DNA of 42,490 bases from Robiginitomaculum sp. (GTDB lineage: Bacteria; Pseudomonadota; Alphaproteobacteria; Caulobacterales; Maricaulaceae), in the NCBI GenBank assembly GCA_002733495.1, contig NVVV01000023.1:1-42490 (forward strand), in the 5' to 3' direction. This document shows, piece by piece, positions 20,182-29,849 of this stretch. Each line of letters starts with the position of its first letter. Position 1 is the first letter of the stretch. A program made the position numbers and the translations under genes. The notes beneath the pieces were generated by a model. That model did no database searches. It was not told where the DNA came from and saw only the letters and a list, made by a program, of their open reading frames with translations.

Positions 20182-21197
20182 GTGACTTCACCCCGATCCT
20201 TGACCAACTAGCCCTTGGGCAAAAGCTGGATGTCCGCGCGGCCCGCAAAGCCTTTGACCTGATTATGGACGGCAAAATCGATAATGCACAAATCGGCGCT
20301 TTCCTTATGGGTCTGCGTATCACCGGGGAAAGCACGCTGGTGATTACCGAGGGCGCTCGTGCTTTGCGCTCGCGCCTTAGCCCCGTCACCGCGCCCGAAG
20401 GCGCAATAGACACGTGTGGCACCGGCGGCGACGCCAAGGGCACCTATAATATCTCCACCGCAGCGGCATTGATTGTGGCCGGGGCCGGTATCTGTGTGGC
20501 CAAGCACGGCAATAAGGCGCTCAGCTCCAAATCTGGCTCTGCCGAAGTGCTCGAAGAACTGGGCGTGCACATGCAAATCAGTCCAGCGCAGGTTGAGGCC
20601 TGTATGGCCGGGGCCAATATCGGCTTTATGTTTGCCCCGGCTTTGCATGTGGCCATGCGCCATGTGGCTCACGCGCGCCGGGCACTGGGCATTCGTTCCG
20701 TTTTCAATCTGGTTGGCCCGCTTTCCAATCCCGCAGGGGTGCGCCACCAGTTATTAGGGGTTTTCGATGCTCATTGGACTGAGCCCATGGCCAATGCCTT
20801 GAAAAAACTGGGCGGCAAGCGGGCCTGGGTGGTTCATGGCAGCGACGGGTTGGACGAAATCACCACCACCGGACCAACGCGGATCAGCGCGCTGGAAAAC
20901 GGGCAGGTAAAGACCTTTAACATTAAGCCAGAAGATTTTGGTATTCCCCGCGCCCGGATGAGTGATCTGGTTGGCGGCGATCCGGCCCATAACGCCCGCG
21001 CCATCCGCGCATTGCTGGACGGGGAACGCGGCCCGTTTCGCGATATTGCGCTTCTCAATGCCGGGGCAGCGGTTTATGTGGCGGGACAGGCCCCCAATGT
21101 GCGTGCTGCCATAGAGCGCTGCGAAAAAGCCCTGGATGGAGGCAAAGCCGCCGCCGCACTGGCAGCACTGGCGCGCCTCTCCCATGAAGGGCAATGA
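20178..21197 (+). CDS. trpD: anthranilate phosphoribosyltransferase
   Basis: This 339-residue enzyme joins anthranilate to phosphoribosyl pyrophosphate, the second tryptophan-specific step. The PRPP-binding motif DTCGTGGDAKGTYNIST lies near residue 76. It is followed by KHGNKALSSKSGSAEVLEEL and the anthranilate-binding region FMFAPALHVAMRHVAHARRA. NLVGPLSNPAG and HGSDGLDEI complete the family pattern. Length is normal. It overlaps trpG and trpC by four bases at each end, consistent with a tightly coupled trpGDC unit. Confidence 0.97.
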   Translation: MSDFTPILDQLALGQKLDVRAARKAFDLIMDGKIDNAQIGAFLMGLRITGESTLVITEGARALRSRLSPVTAPEGAIDTCGTGGDAKGTYNISTAAALIVAGAGICVAKHGNKALSSKSGSAEVLEELGVHMQISPAQVEACMAGANIGFMFAPALHVAMRHVAHARRALGIRSVFNLVGPLSNPAGVRHQLLGVFDAHWTEPMANALKKLGGKRAWVVHGSDGLDEITTTGPTRISALENGQVKTFNIKPEDFGIPRARMSDLVGGDPAHNARAIRALLDGERGPFRDIALLNAGAAVYVAGQAPNVRAAIERCEKALDGGKAAAALAALARLSHEGQ

Positions 21198-21982
21198 TGA
21201 GCATTTTACAAGATATTCTGGCCACCAAAGCCGCAGAAATTGCCGAGGGAAAAGCCAAAACCTCGATGAATGACCTTTTGTCGCAGGTACAGCATTGCAC
21301 ACTGCCGCGCGGGTTTATGCAGGCCCTGAAAACCCCGCCCGCAAATGCCAGCATTGCCCTGATTGCCGAGATTAAACGCGCTAGCCCCTCCAAGGGGTTG
21401 ATCCGTGAAGACTTTAATCCGGCGGCACTGGCAAAGGCTTATCAAAGTGGCGGTGCCTGTTGTCTCTCAATTTTGACGGACAGACAATATTTTCAGGGTG
21501 ACAATGACTTTCTGGATCAGGCACGCAGCGCTTGCACCCTGCCGATTTTACGAAAAGACTTTATCATTGATCCCTGGCAAGTGGCACAATCGCGCGTTCT
21601 GGGGGCAGATTGTATTTTGCTGATCATGGCGGCACTGGAGACAGCGCAAGCTCATGAGCTGTTCAGTCTGGCGCAGGAACTAGGTCTGGATGTTCTGGTC
21701 GAGGTTCATAATGTACAAGAGCTGGAAGCGGCGCTGACCATGCCCGTGCGCCTGATCGGGATTAACAACCGTAATCTTTCTACTTTTGAAACCTCGCTAA
21801 GCGTGACAGAAACCCTGAGCATGGCCCTGCCAGAGAGCACCCTTCTGGTTTCGGAAAGCGGTATTTATACCGCCGCAGATATTGCTCGCGTAAAAAAAGT
21901 TGGTGCCCGCGCCGTCCTTGTCGGGGAAAGCCTGATGCGCCAGCACGATGTATGTAATGCTACGCAAGATTTACTCGCTTGA
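21194..21982 (+). CDS. trpC: indole-3-glycerol phosphate synthase
   Basis: This 262-residue TIM-barrel enzyme closes the indole ring from carboxyphenylaminodeoxyribulose phosphate. Key motifs are LIAEIKRASPSKGLI (catalytic Lys and Ser), ILTDRQYFQG, ILRKDFIIDPWQV (catalytic Lys), LVEVHN, IGINNRNLSTFETS and VSESGI. The start ATGATG at 21194 overlaps the trpD stop. It is not fused to TrpF, unlike in E. coli. In many alphaproteobacteria moaC and moeA come next before lexA; here lexA follows directly. Confidence 0.97.
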   Translation: MMSILQDILATKAAEIAEGKAKTSMNDLLSQVQHCTLPRGFMQALKTPPANASIALIAEIKRASPSKGLIREDFNPAALAKAYQSGGACCLSILTDRQYFQGDNDFLDQARSACTLPILRKDFIIDPWQVAQSRVLGADCILLIMAALETAQAHELFSLAQELGLDVLVEVHNVQELEAALTMPVRLIGINNRNLSTFETSLSVTETLSMALPESTLLVSESGIYTAADIARVKKVGARAVLVGESLMRQHDVCNATQDLLA

Positions 21983-22002
21983 AACCAGAAATAAACGCCC
22001 GC

Positions 22003-22029
22003 TTGACGAAACAAAAGAACATCTATAGA
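22003..22029 (+). promoter_or_regulatory. likely lexA promoter
   Basis: TTGACG at 22003-22008 matches a -35 element. TATAGA at 22024-22029 (15-base spacer) or TAGAAC at 22026 (17-base spacer) can serve as the -10. The -10 region overlaps the LexA box, which is the expected geometry for autorepression. Confidence 0.55.
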
Positions 22030-22031
22030 AC
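22017..22031. promoter_or_regulatory. alphaproteobacterial LexA (SOS) box
   Basis: GAAC-N7-GAAC is present exactly (GAAC, ATCTATA, GAAC), the direct-repeat operator known for alphaproteobacterial LexA. It lies 36 bases before the lexA ATG and overlaps the likely promoter. It predicts autoregulation and SOS induction of lexA. Confidence 0.9.
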
Positions 22032-22066
22032 ATCGCAACAGATTCGTTCTTTGTTCTGGTGAGACC

Positions 22067-22753
22067 ATGCTAACTGTAAAACAACATGACCTATTGCTTT
22101 TCATCAATAAACGCCTGACGGAAAGCGGCATATCCCCATCTTTTGATGAAATGAAAGATGCACTGGGCCTGGCATCAAAATCGGGCATTCACCGATTGAT
22201 CACAGCCTTGGAAGAACGCGGCTTTATTCGCCGTCTGGCCCATCGTGCGCGGGCGCTGGAAGTTTTAAAAATTCCAGAAAGCATGCAAAGTAATGCATCA
22301 TCCGGGGCAGAAATCAAGAACTTTTCCCCTAAAACAGAGCAAGGCTTCACCATGCCGGAGCCAGCTAACAGTATTGATATTCCGCTATTGGGCCGGATCG
22401 CTGCTGGCACACCGATCGAGGCCATCTCCCATGAAACAGACCGCATTGCTGCCCCGGCGGACATGCTTGGCCATGGGGATCATTTTGCGCTCACCGTTCA
22501 AGGTGATTCCATGATCGAGGCTGGCATTTTGGATGGCGATACGGTAATTATACGTCGCGCCAGCACTGCCCATAATGGCGAAATTATTGTTGCACTGATT
22601 GATGATGAAGAGGCCACACTCAAACGCTTGCGTAAGAAAAACGGCACCATCGCCCTGGAGGCTGCAAACCCGGACTATGAAACCCGTATTTTTGGCGCTG
22701 ACAGAGTTAAAGTACAGGGCACGCTGGTCGGACTGGTGCGGCGCTACCACTAG
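22067..22753 (+). CDS. lexA: LexA repressor
   Basis: This 228-residue SOS repressor is inactivated by RecA-stimulated self-cleavage after DNA damage. The N-terminal winged helix reads [16 protein letters not shown], with a recognition-helix region [17 protein letters not shown]. The C-terminal S24 peptidase domain has the cleavage site A113-G114 in [13 protein letters not shown]148 in [10 protein letters not shown] and K186 in EATLKRLRK. All catalytic parts are intact. It stands alone between trpC and the convergent comEC gene, with its own SOS box. Confidence 0.97.
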   Translation: MLTVKQHDLLLFINKRLTESGISPSFDEMKDALGLASKSGIHRLITALEERGFIRRLAHRARALEVLKIPESMQSNASSGAEIKNFSPKTEQGFTMPEPANSIDIPLLGRIAAGTPIEAISHETDRIAAPADMLGHGDHFALTVQGDSMIEAGILDGDTVIIRRASTAHNGEIIVALIDDEEATLKRLRKKNGTIALEAANPDYETRIFGADRVKVQGTLVGLVRRYH

Positions 22754-22775
22754 CATACGCCTTTGCGACTCATTT

Positions 22776-24977
22776 TTATCGCACCTTGGCCCGATGCCAG
22801 AGCCGCCCTCGTTTAGGCATTGGGCGCAAGTCTGGCTGTGTTTTCAGATAGAGTAATGCTGACTGATCGTTCGCGATGGGGGCGATCAGGACGTTGGGAT
22901 CGCAATTGGCCGCATTTCGCGCTGCAAGTGCGCCTGTAACAACAACAAGACTTGCAAGGCGGCAATCCTCGGCCAGATGCCCAGGATCAAGGTTTATGGT
23001 TACCAGACGCCCATCGGACACGCTGACACTGCACCCGCTGGCATCACAGGAGAGGTGCCGGGCCGCCTTTTTCAGACGCAAAGCCTCAGTGGGGGCCAGG
23101 CCAAGACTGCTGGCGAATTGTTCGACCTCAAAACGGGAAAAATCACCATAACCCAGGACGGTTTCCTTGCCATTATGGAGAATTCTTAGCGCGCCGCCCG
23201 TAGACCTGATGATCCCGTCAGGATGCGGCGGCATTCCCCATAACAAGGCCCCAATGCCAATAAAAAGAAGCCCCCACAACCGCCGCTTTTGTCGCATCAG
23301 ACACATAAAAACAATGCCCAGCGCCATGGCCCCAAGAGCAATCGACGGGGCGGCGGCAATTCTGGCCACAGAGCCTGGCAATTGGGCCGTTTTGTGCGCA
23401 ATGTCTAAAACAATATCCAGCCCCCAGCCTGCCAAAACGAAAAATGGTGCACCGGCCCCGATAGAATCCAGAACCGCCCCGGCCAGCAAGGACGGCATCA
23501 CCACGAATGTAAAAACCGGCATTGCGGCAACATTGGCCAGCAAACCATAGATGGCCGTCCGATTGAAATAAAAGGCGGCAAAAGGCCCCGTGGCCAGCCC
23601 GGCAATCAGACTGGTCAGCGCCAGCGCCCCCAGAATGGAAGCAATACGCATTAGCCATGATGTAAGGCCAGCCCCCTTTGGGCGGGGCAAAAGCTGCACC
23701 CGCGCACCGGCCCAGTCATAAAATGCAATAAGGGCCAGAGCCGCAGCAAAGGACATTTGAAAACCGGGGCTGATCACACTTTCTGGTCTGAGAATGGCCA
23801 CGATTAGCGCGGCCAGAGAAATGGTGCGTAAAGATAAGGCTCGTCGATCAAAGAGCACCGCGCTGAGCACCACCGCCGTCATGACAAAGGCGCGCTGAGT
23901 TGGCGCGCTGCCCCCAGACAAAAAAAGATAGATCAGAGCCACAAGCAGGCCCAGTAAGGCCGCAGGCTTGCGCGCATCATAACGTCGCCCAATAGCCGGG
24001 ATGGCCGCCAAAACTATGCCTCCACCCGCAAAGACCAACCCAGCCACCAACCCCATGTGCAGACCTGATATGGCCAGCATATGGGCCAGACCTGCCATGC
24101 GCAGATCTTCGGCGGTTTCCTCATTAATGGCGCTGCGATCACCTGTCACCAAAGCGGCCGCTATAGCCCCCTTTTGCCCGCCAAGATCACTTCTAATCCG
24201 TAAAGCCAGCGCCCGCCGGATTTTGGCCAGCCGCAACCGAAACCCAGTGTGCGCGGCCTGGCTCCCTTCAATCGGTTTAATATGACCATACGAAAACCCG
24301 CTACCACCAATGCGCTTGAACCAGGCGCTGCGGGCAAAATCATACCCGCCGGGAAAGCTAGCCTGTTGCGGGGCCTGCAAAGCGGCAGTAAAGCGTACGG
24401 ATTGCCCCGGTTCCGCATCGTTGATGAAGCCGCTGATACGGATGCGTTCTGGCAGACTTTGCGGTTTTAACCTACCAAGGCTTGATGGTTTAATCAGATA
24501 GCGTGCGCGATGACCGCGCTCCTTGTCCACGGCCAGCACCAGTCCTTGCCCCTTATAAACTTTACTTTGCGTGGTGAGTAGAGGGGCCTTTTGCACAAAA
24601 CTTCGCCACTGTGCCAGCCCCCATCCCGCCAAGAATGCAGCGACCAAAGCCATGATAAAGGCCAGCCAGACTGTGCGCGGATCGGCCCTGCGGACAAGGT
24701 AGGCAACAAGGCCAGCGCAAAGCACAAAGAGTAAAACCGGCCAAAGCGGGTTCGGTTCTGTTCTGGGATAGAAATAAAGCGCCGCCCCGGCGCAAAACGA
24801 CCATGGCGCCCAGAGTGAAAAACTGCCCCGTGTTGGTGCGCGCACAAATCCCTCAAAAAAAGCCTTTTGCCGCGCCCATGCCAACAGATCCCGCCAATGC
24901 CATGCAGCGCGATTAATTTCGGCAGTATTTGTGCCAAAAAAGCCCCGGATTGGCTGTGCTTCCTTGCTGTTCGCCAT
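22776..24977 (-). CDS. comEC: ComEC/Rec2-family inner-membrane protein
   Basis: This 733-residue multi-pass membrane protein belongs to the family of DNA-uptake channels of natural transformation. An N-terminal membrane region and an OB-like soluble segment (about 110-220) come first. The competence domain follows (ALVTGDRSAI; LAHMLAISGLHMGLVAGLVF) with many hydrophobic helices to about residue 570. The C-terminal part is short and ends KRGRLWHRAKVR. It lacks the HxDxDH-type motif of the metallo-beta-lactamase domain found in full-length ComEC. GGAGA lies 4 bases before the ATG at 24977. Whether this cell is competent cannot be told; no other com genes are in the window. It diverges from gltX over 59 bases. 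Confidence 0.9.
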   Translation of the reverse strand: MANSKEAQPIRGFFGTNTAEINRAAWHWRDLLAWARQKAFFEGFVRAPTRGSFSLWAPWSFCAGAALYFYPRTEPNPLWPVLLFVLCAGLVAYLVRRADPRTVWLAFIMALVAAFLAGWGLAQWRSFVQKAPLLTTQSKVYKGQGLVLAVDKERGHRARYLIKPSSLGRLKPQSLPERIRISGFINDAEPGQSVRFTAALQAPQQASFPGGYDFARSAWFKRIGGSGFSYGHIKPIEGSQAAHTGFRLRLAKIRRALALRIRSDLGGQKGAIAAALVTGDRSAINEETAEDLRMAGLAHMLAISGLHMGLVAGLVFAGGGIVLAAIPAIGRRYDARKPAALLGLLVALIYLFLSGGSAPTQRAFVMTAVVLSAVLFDRRALSLRTISLAALIVAILRPESVISPGFQMSFAAALALIAFYDWAGARVQLLPRPKGAGLTSWLMRIASILGALALTSLIAGLATGPFAAFYFNRTAIYGLLANVAAMPVFTFVVMPSLLAGAVLDSIGAGAPFFVLAGWGLDIVLDIAHKTAQLPGSVARIAAAPSIALGAMALGIVFMCLMRQKRRLWGLLFIGIGALLWGMPPHPDGIIRSTGGALRILHNGKETVLGYGDFSRFEVEQFASSLGLAPTEALRLKKAARHLSCDASGCSVSVSDGRLVTINLDPGHLAEDCRLASLVVVTGALAARNAANCDPNVLIAPIANDQSALLYLKTQPDLRPMPKRGRLWHRAKVR

Positions 24978-25036
24978 CTATTCTCCATGATATCATAAGA
25001 ATTGATTCCGTTCCTCTTTTCTTTACTGGTCCAGCA

Positions 25037-26458
25037 ATGTCTGACGTCATCACGCGTTTTGCCCCCTCACCTACCGGATATTTGCATATTGGTGGGGCCC
25101 GCACGGCCCTGTTTAACTGGCTCTATGCCCGGGCAAAGGGCGGCAAGTTTTTGCTGCGCGTTGAAGATACTGACCGCGCCCGCTCCACCGGAGCGGCGAC
25201 CACCGCCATCGTTGATGGTATGCACTGGCTGGGCCTGGATCATGATGGCGACATTTTATACCAGAGCCAACAGGCCGACCGGCATTGCGAAATTGCCCGT
25301 GAACTTCTGGAAAATGGTGGCGCCTATCGCTGTTATATGAGCCCGGATGAGGTCAGCGCTGAACGCGAAACCGCACGCACTGATGGCCGGGCTTTTCGTT
25401 CGCCCTGGCGCGACCAGCCGCAAGACGCCGCACCAGAGGAAATGCCTTTTGTTGTGCGCCTCAAAGCCCCACGCGAAGGCAAGACCATCATAGATGATCA
25501 GGTACAAGGCGCGGTGACCTTTGGGAATACCGAGCTTGATGATCTGATCTTGCTGCGCGCCGATGGTACGCCCACTTATATGCTGGCCGTGGTGGTGGAC
25601 GATCATGATATGCAGATCAGCCATGTCATTCGGGGCGATGATCATCTGGTCAATGCCGCCCGGCAAACCCTGATCTACAAGGCACTGGACTGGCCGGTGC
25701 CTGTGTTTGCGCATATCCCGCTGATCCATGGGCCAGACGGCAAAAAGCTATCCAAGCGCCATGGGGCGTTGGGCATTGCAGCTTATCGGGACATGGGCTA
25801 TCTGCCCGAAGCCATGCGCAATTATCTGGTGCGGCTGGGCTGGGCACACAAGGATATGGAAATTGCCAGCACCGAAGAATTACTATCCGTGTTTGACTTT
25901 GCCGGTATGAACAAAGCACCATCGCGCCTCGACTTTGACAAAATGGCCAGCATCAATGCCCATTATCTGCATCTGGCCGATAATGAACGATTAGCTGATC
26001 TGGTTCTGGCGCACATAAAAGCCTTCAAGGACTGGCCGCTGGATAATGCCGCAAAGGCTCGAGTTCGCCCCGCCATGGAAATTTTAAAATATCGCGCTAA
26101 AACCATTTCCGACCTAGCCGAACAGGCGTATTTTTTGATCAGGACGCGTCCGATTTCTTTGACGGGCAAAGTAGCCAAGCCTCTAAAAGGCGACGCAATG
26201 CAAAGACTTGGCCGTTTACAGGTTTTGCTTACAGATAATGTTAACTGGACTGCGGATAGTATAGGGGAATGCCTTCAACGCTTTGCAGAACAAGAGGGCG
26301 TCGGGTTTGGGAAAGTTGGCCAGCCCTTACGGGCGGTGCTCACCGGAGGAGTGCCTGCACCGGATTTAGGCGTGAGTTGCGCGCTGTTGGGTAAGGACGA
26401 AACTTTGGCTCGACTGGATGATGCCCTGGCGGCAGCACCTTTGAGAGAAAACGGATAA
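25037..26458 (+). CDS. gltX: glutamyl-tRNA synthetase
   Basis: This 473-residue class I aminoacyl-tRNA synthetase charges tRNA-Glu and, in organisms without GlnRS, may also charge tRNA-Gln. The HIGH-type motif is in FAPSPTGYLHIGGARTALFN (residues 8-27). The KMSKS-type motif is DGKKLSKRHG (about 235-243). The C-terminal anticodon-binding domain is present, and the length is normal. The ATG at 25037 matches the family start; the open frame upstream to 24929 runs into the divergent comEC gene and is not conserved. The ribosome site before the ATG is weak. gltA follows after 41 bases. Confidence 0.96.
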   Translation: MSDVITRFAPSPTGYLHIGGARTALFNWLYARAKGGKFLLRVEDTDRARSTGAATTAIVDGMHWLGLDHDGDILYQSQQADRHCEIARELLENGGAYRCYMSPDEVSAERETARTDGRAFRSPWRDQPQDAAPEEMPFVVRLKAPREGKTIIDDQVQGAVTFGNTELDDLILLRADGTPTYMLAVVVDDHDMQISHVIRGDDHLVNAARQTLIYKALDWPVPVFAHIPLIHGPDGKKLSKRHGALGIAAYRDMGYLPEAMRNYLVRLGWAHKDMEIASTEELLSVFDFAGMNKAPSRLDFDKMASINAHYLHLADNERLADLVLAHIKAFKDWPLDNAAKARVRPAMEILKYRAKTISDLAEQAYFLIRTRPISLTGKVAKPLKGDAMQRLGRLQVLLTDNVNWTADSIGECLQRFAEQEGVGFGKVGQPLRAVLTGGVPAPDLGVSCALLGKDETLARLDDALAAAPLRENG

Positions 26459-26499
26459 GCAAGGGTGCGATTTGCGCCCAATAATCAAGATGAGGCCAT

Positions 26500-27810
26500 A
26501 TGATGGAAATTAAAATCAAAAAAACAAATAAAGCCACCCTGAACACGCCTTCCGGCGATGCGATAGAATTGCCCGTGTATTCCGGCACGGTTGGGCCGGA
26601 CGTCATTGATATTCGTGCTCTTTACAAAAATTCTGGCATGTTCACCTTTGATCCGGGTTTCACCTCAACAGCCAGTTGCGAATCCCAAATCACCTATATT
26701 GATGGTGGTGAAGGCACACTGCTTTATCGTGGCTACCCCATTGACCAATTGGCCGAAAATTCAAACTTTCTCGAAGTTTCTTATCTGCTGCTCTATGGGA
26801 ATTTGCCAAATGCTACCCAGATGGCGGATTTTTCCCATTCCATCACTTATCACACCATGTTGCACACGCAGTTTGATACCTTTTTTAACGGCTTTCGCCG
26901 TGACGCGCACCCCATGGCCATTGTTTGTGGCGCGGTTGGCGCTCTATCTGCCTTTTATCATGATTCAACCGACATTAATGACCCGGTTCAGCGCACCGTA
27001 GCCAGCCACCGCATGATTGCCAAAATGCCAACCATTGCGGCCCGTGCCTATAAATACTCTATTGGCCAGCCCTTCATTAGTCCGCGTAATGATTATGGTT
27101 ATGCCGAAAACTTCCTGCGCATGTGCTTTGCTGTTCCGGCAGAAAATTACGATGTAAACCCGGTTCTGGCTCGCGCCATGGACCGGATTTTCATCCTTCA
27201 TGCGGATCACGAACAAAACGCGTCAACCTCGACCGTACGCCTTGCCGGCTCATCCGGGGCCAACCCCTTTGCCTGCATCGCCGCCGGTGTTGCCTGTCTT
27301 TGGGGGCCAGCCCATGGCGGTGCTAATGAAGCGGCCCTGCGCATGCTTTATGAAATCGGAACTGTCGATCGCATTCCTGAGTTTATCAAACGTGCCAAGG
27401 ACAAGAGTGATCCGTTTCGCCTGATGGGCTTTGGTCACCGGGTCTATAAAAACTATGACCCGCGCGCCACGATCATGCAGCGCACCTGCCATGAAGTTCT
27501 GGATGTTACCGGCCAGCGCGATGATCCGATCTTGAAAATCGCCATGGAGCTGGAACGTATTGCCCTCAGTGACGAATATTTTGTTGACCGGAAACTCTAT
27601 CCCAATATTGATTTTTATTCCGGCATCACTCTGAAGGCCATGGGCTTCCCGACCGATATGTTTACCGTTCTGTTTGCGCTGGCCCGTACCGTAGGCTGGA
27701 TTGCGCAATGGTCTGAAATGCTGAGCGACCCGTCGCAGAAGATCGGTCGCCCACGCCAGATTTACACCGGCGCACCGTTCCGCGATTATGTAAAAATGGA
27801 TGGCCGCTAA
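26500..27810 (+). CDS. gltA: citrate synthase
   Basis: This 436-residue enzyme condenses oxaloacetate with acetyl-CoA, the entry step of the TCA cycle. It is of the large Gram-negative type I form. Catalytic residues are H272 in [11 protein letters not shown]313 in [13 protein letters not shown] and D371 in [22 protein letters not shown] is also characteristic. The ATG at 26500 is followed directly by a second ATG and preceded by TGAGG. Its stop overlaps the lpxB stop on the other strand (CTAA), a compact tail-to-tail junction without a terminator. Confidence 0.97.
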   Translation: MMEIKIKKTNKATLNTPSGDAIELPVYSGTVGPDVIDIRALYKNSGMFTFDPGFTSTASCESQITYIDGGEGTLLYRGYPIDQLAENSNFLEVSYLLLYGNLPNATQMADFSHSITYHTMLHTQFDTFFNGFRRDAHPMAIVCGAVGALSAFYHDSTDINDPVQRTVASHRMIAKMPTIAARAYKYSIGQPFISPRNDYGYAENFLRMCFAVPAENYDVNPVLARAMDRIFILHADHEQNASTSTVRLAGSSGANPFACIAAGVACLWGPAHGGANEAALRMLYEIGTVDRIPEFIKRAKDKSDPFRLMGFGHRVYKNYDPRATIMQRTCHEVLDVTGQRDDPILKIAMELERIALSDEYFVDRKLYPNIDFYSGITLKAMGFPTDMFTVLFALARTVGWIAQWSEMLSDPSQKIGRPRQIYTGAPFRDYVKMDGR

Positions 27811-28994
27811 GCTCTCTTCTTGAAGGCATGATGGATAACCTCGGCGGCACGATGTGCTGTCGAGGGGCCACCGGATTGCAGGTTTGCAATAGCGCGGCCC
27901 AAACCGTATTTTTGCTGTGCATACGTATCAGGATCACTTAACAGAGCATCCAGCGCGGCGCTAAGCGCAGTTTCAGTGCAGGCCTCTTGTATGAACTCCG
28001 GCACAATCATCTCGTCTACGGCAATATTGACCAGTGATGCATAGCGCGTTTTTAAAAAGAAAGTTTTGAGTAAAAACCAGGTCAAACCACCAATTTTATA
28101 CCCCACCACCATGGGCACACCGGCGGCGGCCAATTCCGTGGTCACCGTTCCGGAACAGGCAAGAGCCAGATCCGCCGTGGCAAAGGCATCGGCATTGTCG
28201 GCCTCATCCAGAAAAATCATATCCTGCAATCGCCGGTCTTCACTTGCCGCAGCTTGTACCTGTATGGCAATAGCCCCTGATAACGGGCAAAATACCATTA
28301 GATCCGGGTGCCGCGCCCGCACGTCCTCTACGGCCTGCACAAAGGCGTCATGAAGTCTGGTAAATTCTGCCCTCCGGCTGCCAAAGAGCACCAACAAGAC
28401 CTTGGTATCATCAGCAATGTTATAGCGCTGACGCAAAGCAGCTCGATCACCGCGCGCCTTTCGCGATAAAACAGGGTTGCCAACAAAGGTAACGGGCAAA
28501 TCCGTTTGCACGTAATATGGCGCTTCAAAAGCATGGATGCTGAGCAAATGGTCCACCGCAGCGGCCAGGTTTTTCACGCGCCCGGGACGTGTCGCCCAGA
28601 CCTGTGGCCCCACATATTTCACCAATAGCGCCTCTGGCCGCAAGGCACGCACCGCATGGGCCACACGCATGGTAAAGCCCCAACTATCGACCAGAACAAC
28701 AATATCGGCCTTGAATGCGGCGGCCTGCTTCGCCGTCTCTTTGGCAAGGCGGCTCACACGGCGCCAGGCCATAAGGCCTTCAAAAAAGCCAAGAACAGAC
28801 AATTGCGACATATCAATAGAGCTTGGCACCCCTCTGGCGGCCAGCGCAGGACCACCAACGCCCGCAAAAACAGCATTATCACCGAACTGCGCCCGCAAGG
28901 GTTCTATCAATTCCGCCGCCAGAACATCGCCGCTGGCTTCCCCCGCCACCAGAAATATGCGTATCGGATTTTCAGGTGCGTTCTGAGTTTGCAT
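27807..28994 (-). CDS. lpxB: lipid-A-disaccharide synthase
   Basis: This 395-residue GT-B glycosyltransferase joins UDP-2,3-diacylglucosamine and lipid X to form the lipid A disaccharide at the inner face of the cytoplasmic membrane. It has [17 protein letters not shown] at the N-terminus, [40 protein letters not shown] and [22 protein letters not shown]. The ATG at 28994 is preferred to the GTG at 29000 because AGAGG is 7 bases upstream. It immediately follows lpxI and ends the long minus-strand operon. Confidence 0.96.
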   Translation of the reverse strand: MQTQNAPENPIRIFLVAGEASGDVLAAELIEPLRAQFGDNAVFAGVGGPALAARGVPSSIDMSQLSVLGFFEGLMAWRRVSRLAKETAKQAAAFKADIVVLVDSWGFTMRVAHAVRALRPEALLVKYVGPQVWATRPGRVKNLAAAVDHLLSIHAFEAPYYVQTDLPVTFVGNPVLSRKARGDRAALRQRYNIADDTKVLLVLFGSRRAEFTRLHDAFVQAVEDVRARHPDLMVFCPLSGAIAIQVQAAASEDRRLQDMIFLDEADNADAFATADLALACSGTVTTELAAAGVPMVVGYKIGGLTWFLLKTFFLKTRYASLVNIAVDEMIVPEFIQEACTETALSAALDALLSDPDTYAQQKYGLGRAIANLQSGGPSTAHRAAEVIHHAFKKRA

Positions 28995-28996
28995 GC

Positions 28997-29848
28997 TCAC
29001 GCCTCTGCCTGCACCCCAAGAATGAAAAGGCCCAAGCGTTCCGCCGTTTCATAAATGGCTTCCGGGTTCAACAAAATCACGCCTCCGGCCTCCAGCACCA
29101 GCCCAGAAAGCCCCGCTTCGGCCACAGCCTTTATCGTGGCCATACCAATGACAGGCAAGTCTATGCGCCGGTCTTGCTCCGGCTTGGCCCATTTGGCAAA
29201 CACACCACAGCGGTTTTTCTGCGTTCCGCGCAAAGCCGCTGGCAAGGCCGCGCACCGCGACAGCATGGCGGCTGTGCCTTCTTGTGCTTCCACAGCCAGA
29301 ACAACCCCCTTTGCCACCACGGCCCCCTGCCCGATGTCCATGGCGCCTATTGTGCGGGCGATTTCGCTGGCCCGCAGGCAATCGGCTTCGGTCCCACCAT
29401 ATGCACTTTTGCGACCCCATAACCCAGTTTTAACGAGATAGTCGGGGGCTATATCGTCCAAGCCAATTACGGAGAAACCCGCCTGTTCAAAAATTGAAAT
29501 CACGGCCCGCAAGAGCGCGTCATCGCCCTGTTGCGCGGCCCCATGCAGGGCGTCTTGCGCAGAAACAGCCAGATTATCGGGTTGAAAATAATCAAAATCT
29601 GGGCGCTTTACTGATCCAGCAAAGGTAACGGCATCAGCGCCAACATCATGAAACCAGACACACATGGCGGCCATATCTTCGACGGCAAAGGTCTGTGTTT
29701 CAAAGCCGTGCCAATCCTGATTCGCAAAGCCTTTCAATGCGGCGATATAAACCTCGGCACCATCGGCACGCGCTTTATTGGCCAGAATAAGCGGCAAATC
29801 GCCGTCGCCAGCCACAACACCCAAATGTGTCCATGTTCGCCCGGTCAC
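28997..29848 (-). CDS. lpxI: UDP-2,3-diacylglucosamine diphosphatase LpxI
   Basis: This 283-residue enzyme (DUF1009/LpxI family) hydrolyses UDP-2,3-diacylglucosamine to lipid X, replacing LpxH in many alphaproteobacteria. Visible family segments are LGVVAGDGDLPLILANKA, AVTFAGSVKRPDF, DDALLRAVISIFEQAGFSV, VAKGVVLAVEAQEGT and LPVIGMATIKAVAEAGLSGL. The start is set at GTG 29848, one base after the lpxA stop, with GGACGGG 7 bases upstream. The longer frame to 29887 would overlap lpxA by 38 bases. Its position between lpxA and lpxB fits the pathway order. Confidence 0.93.
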   Translation of the reverse strand: MTGRTWTHLGVVAGDGDLPLILANKARADGAEVYIAALKGFANQDWHGFETQTFAVEDMAAMCVWFHDVGADAVTFAGSVKRPDFDYFQPDNLAVSAQDALHGAAQQGDDALLRAVISIFEQAGFSVIGLDDIAPDYLVKTGLWGRKSAYGGTEADCLRASEIARTIGAMDIGQGAVVAKGVVLAVEAQEGTAAMLSRCAALPAALRGTQKNRCGVFAKWAKPEQDRRIDLPVIGMATIKAVAEAGLSGLVLEAGGVILLNPEAIYETAERLGLFILGVQAEA

Positions 29849-29849
29849 G

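Noticed and set aside
22045..22055. Second LexA box before lexA (GTTC-TTT-GTTC)
   Set aside because: The spacing is 3 bases rather than 7, so it does not match the alphaproteobacterial operator.
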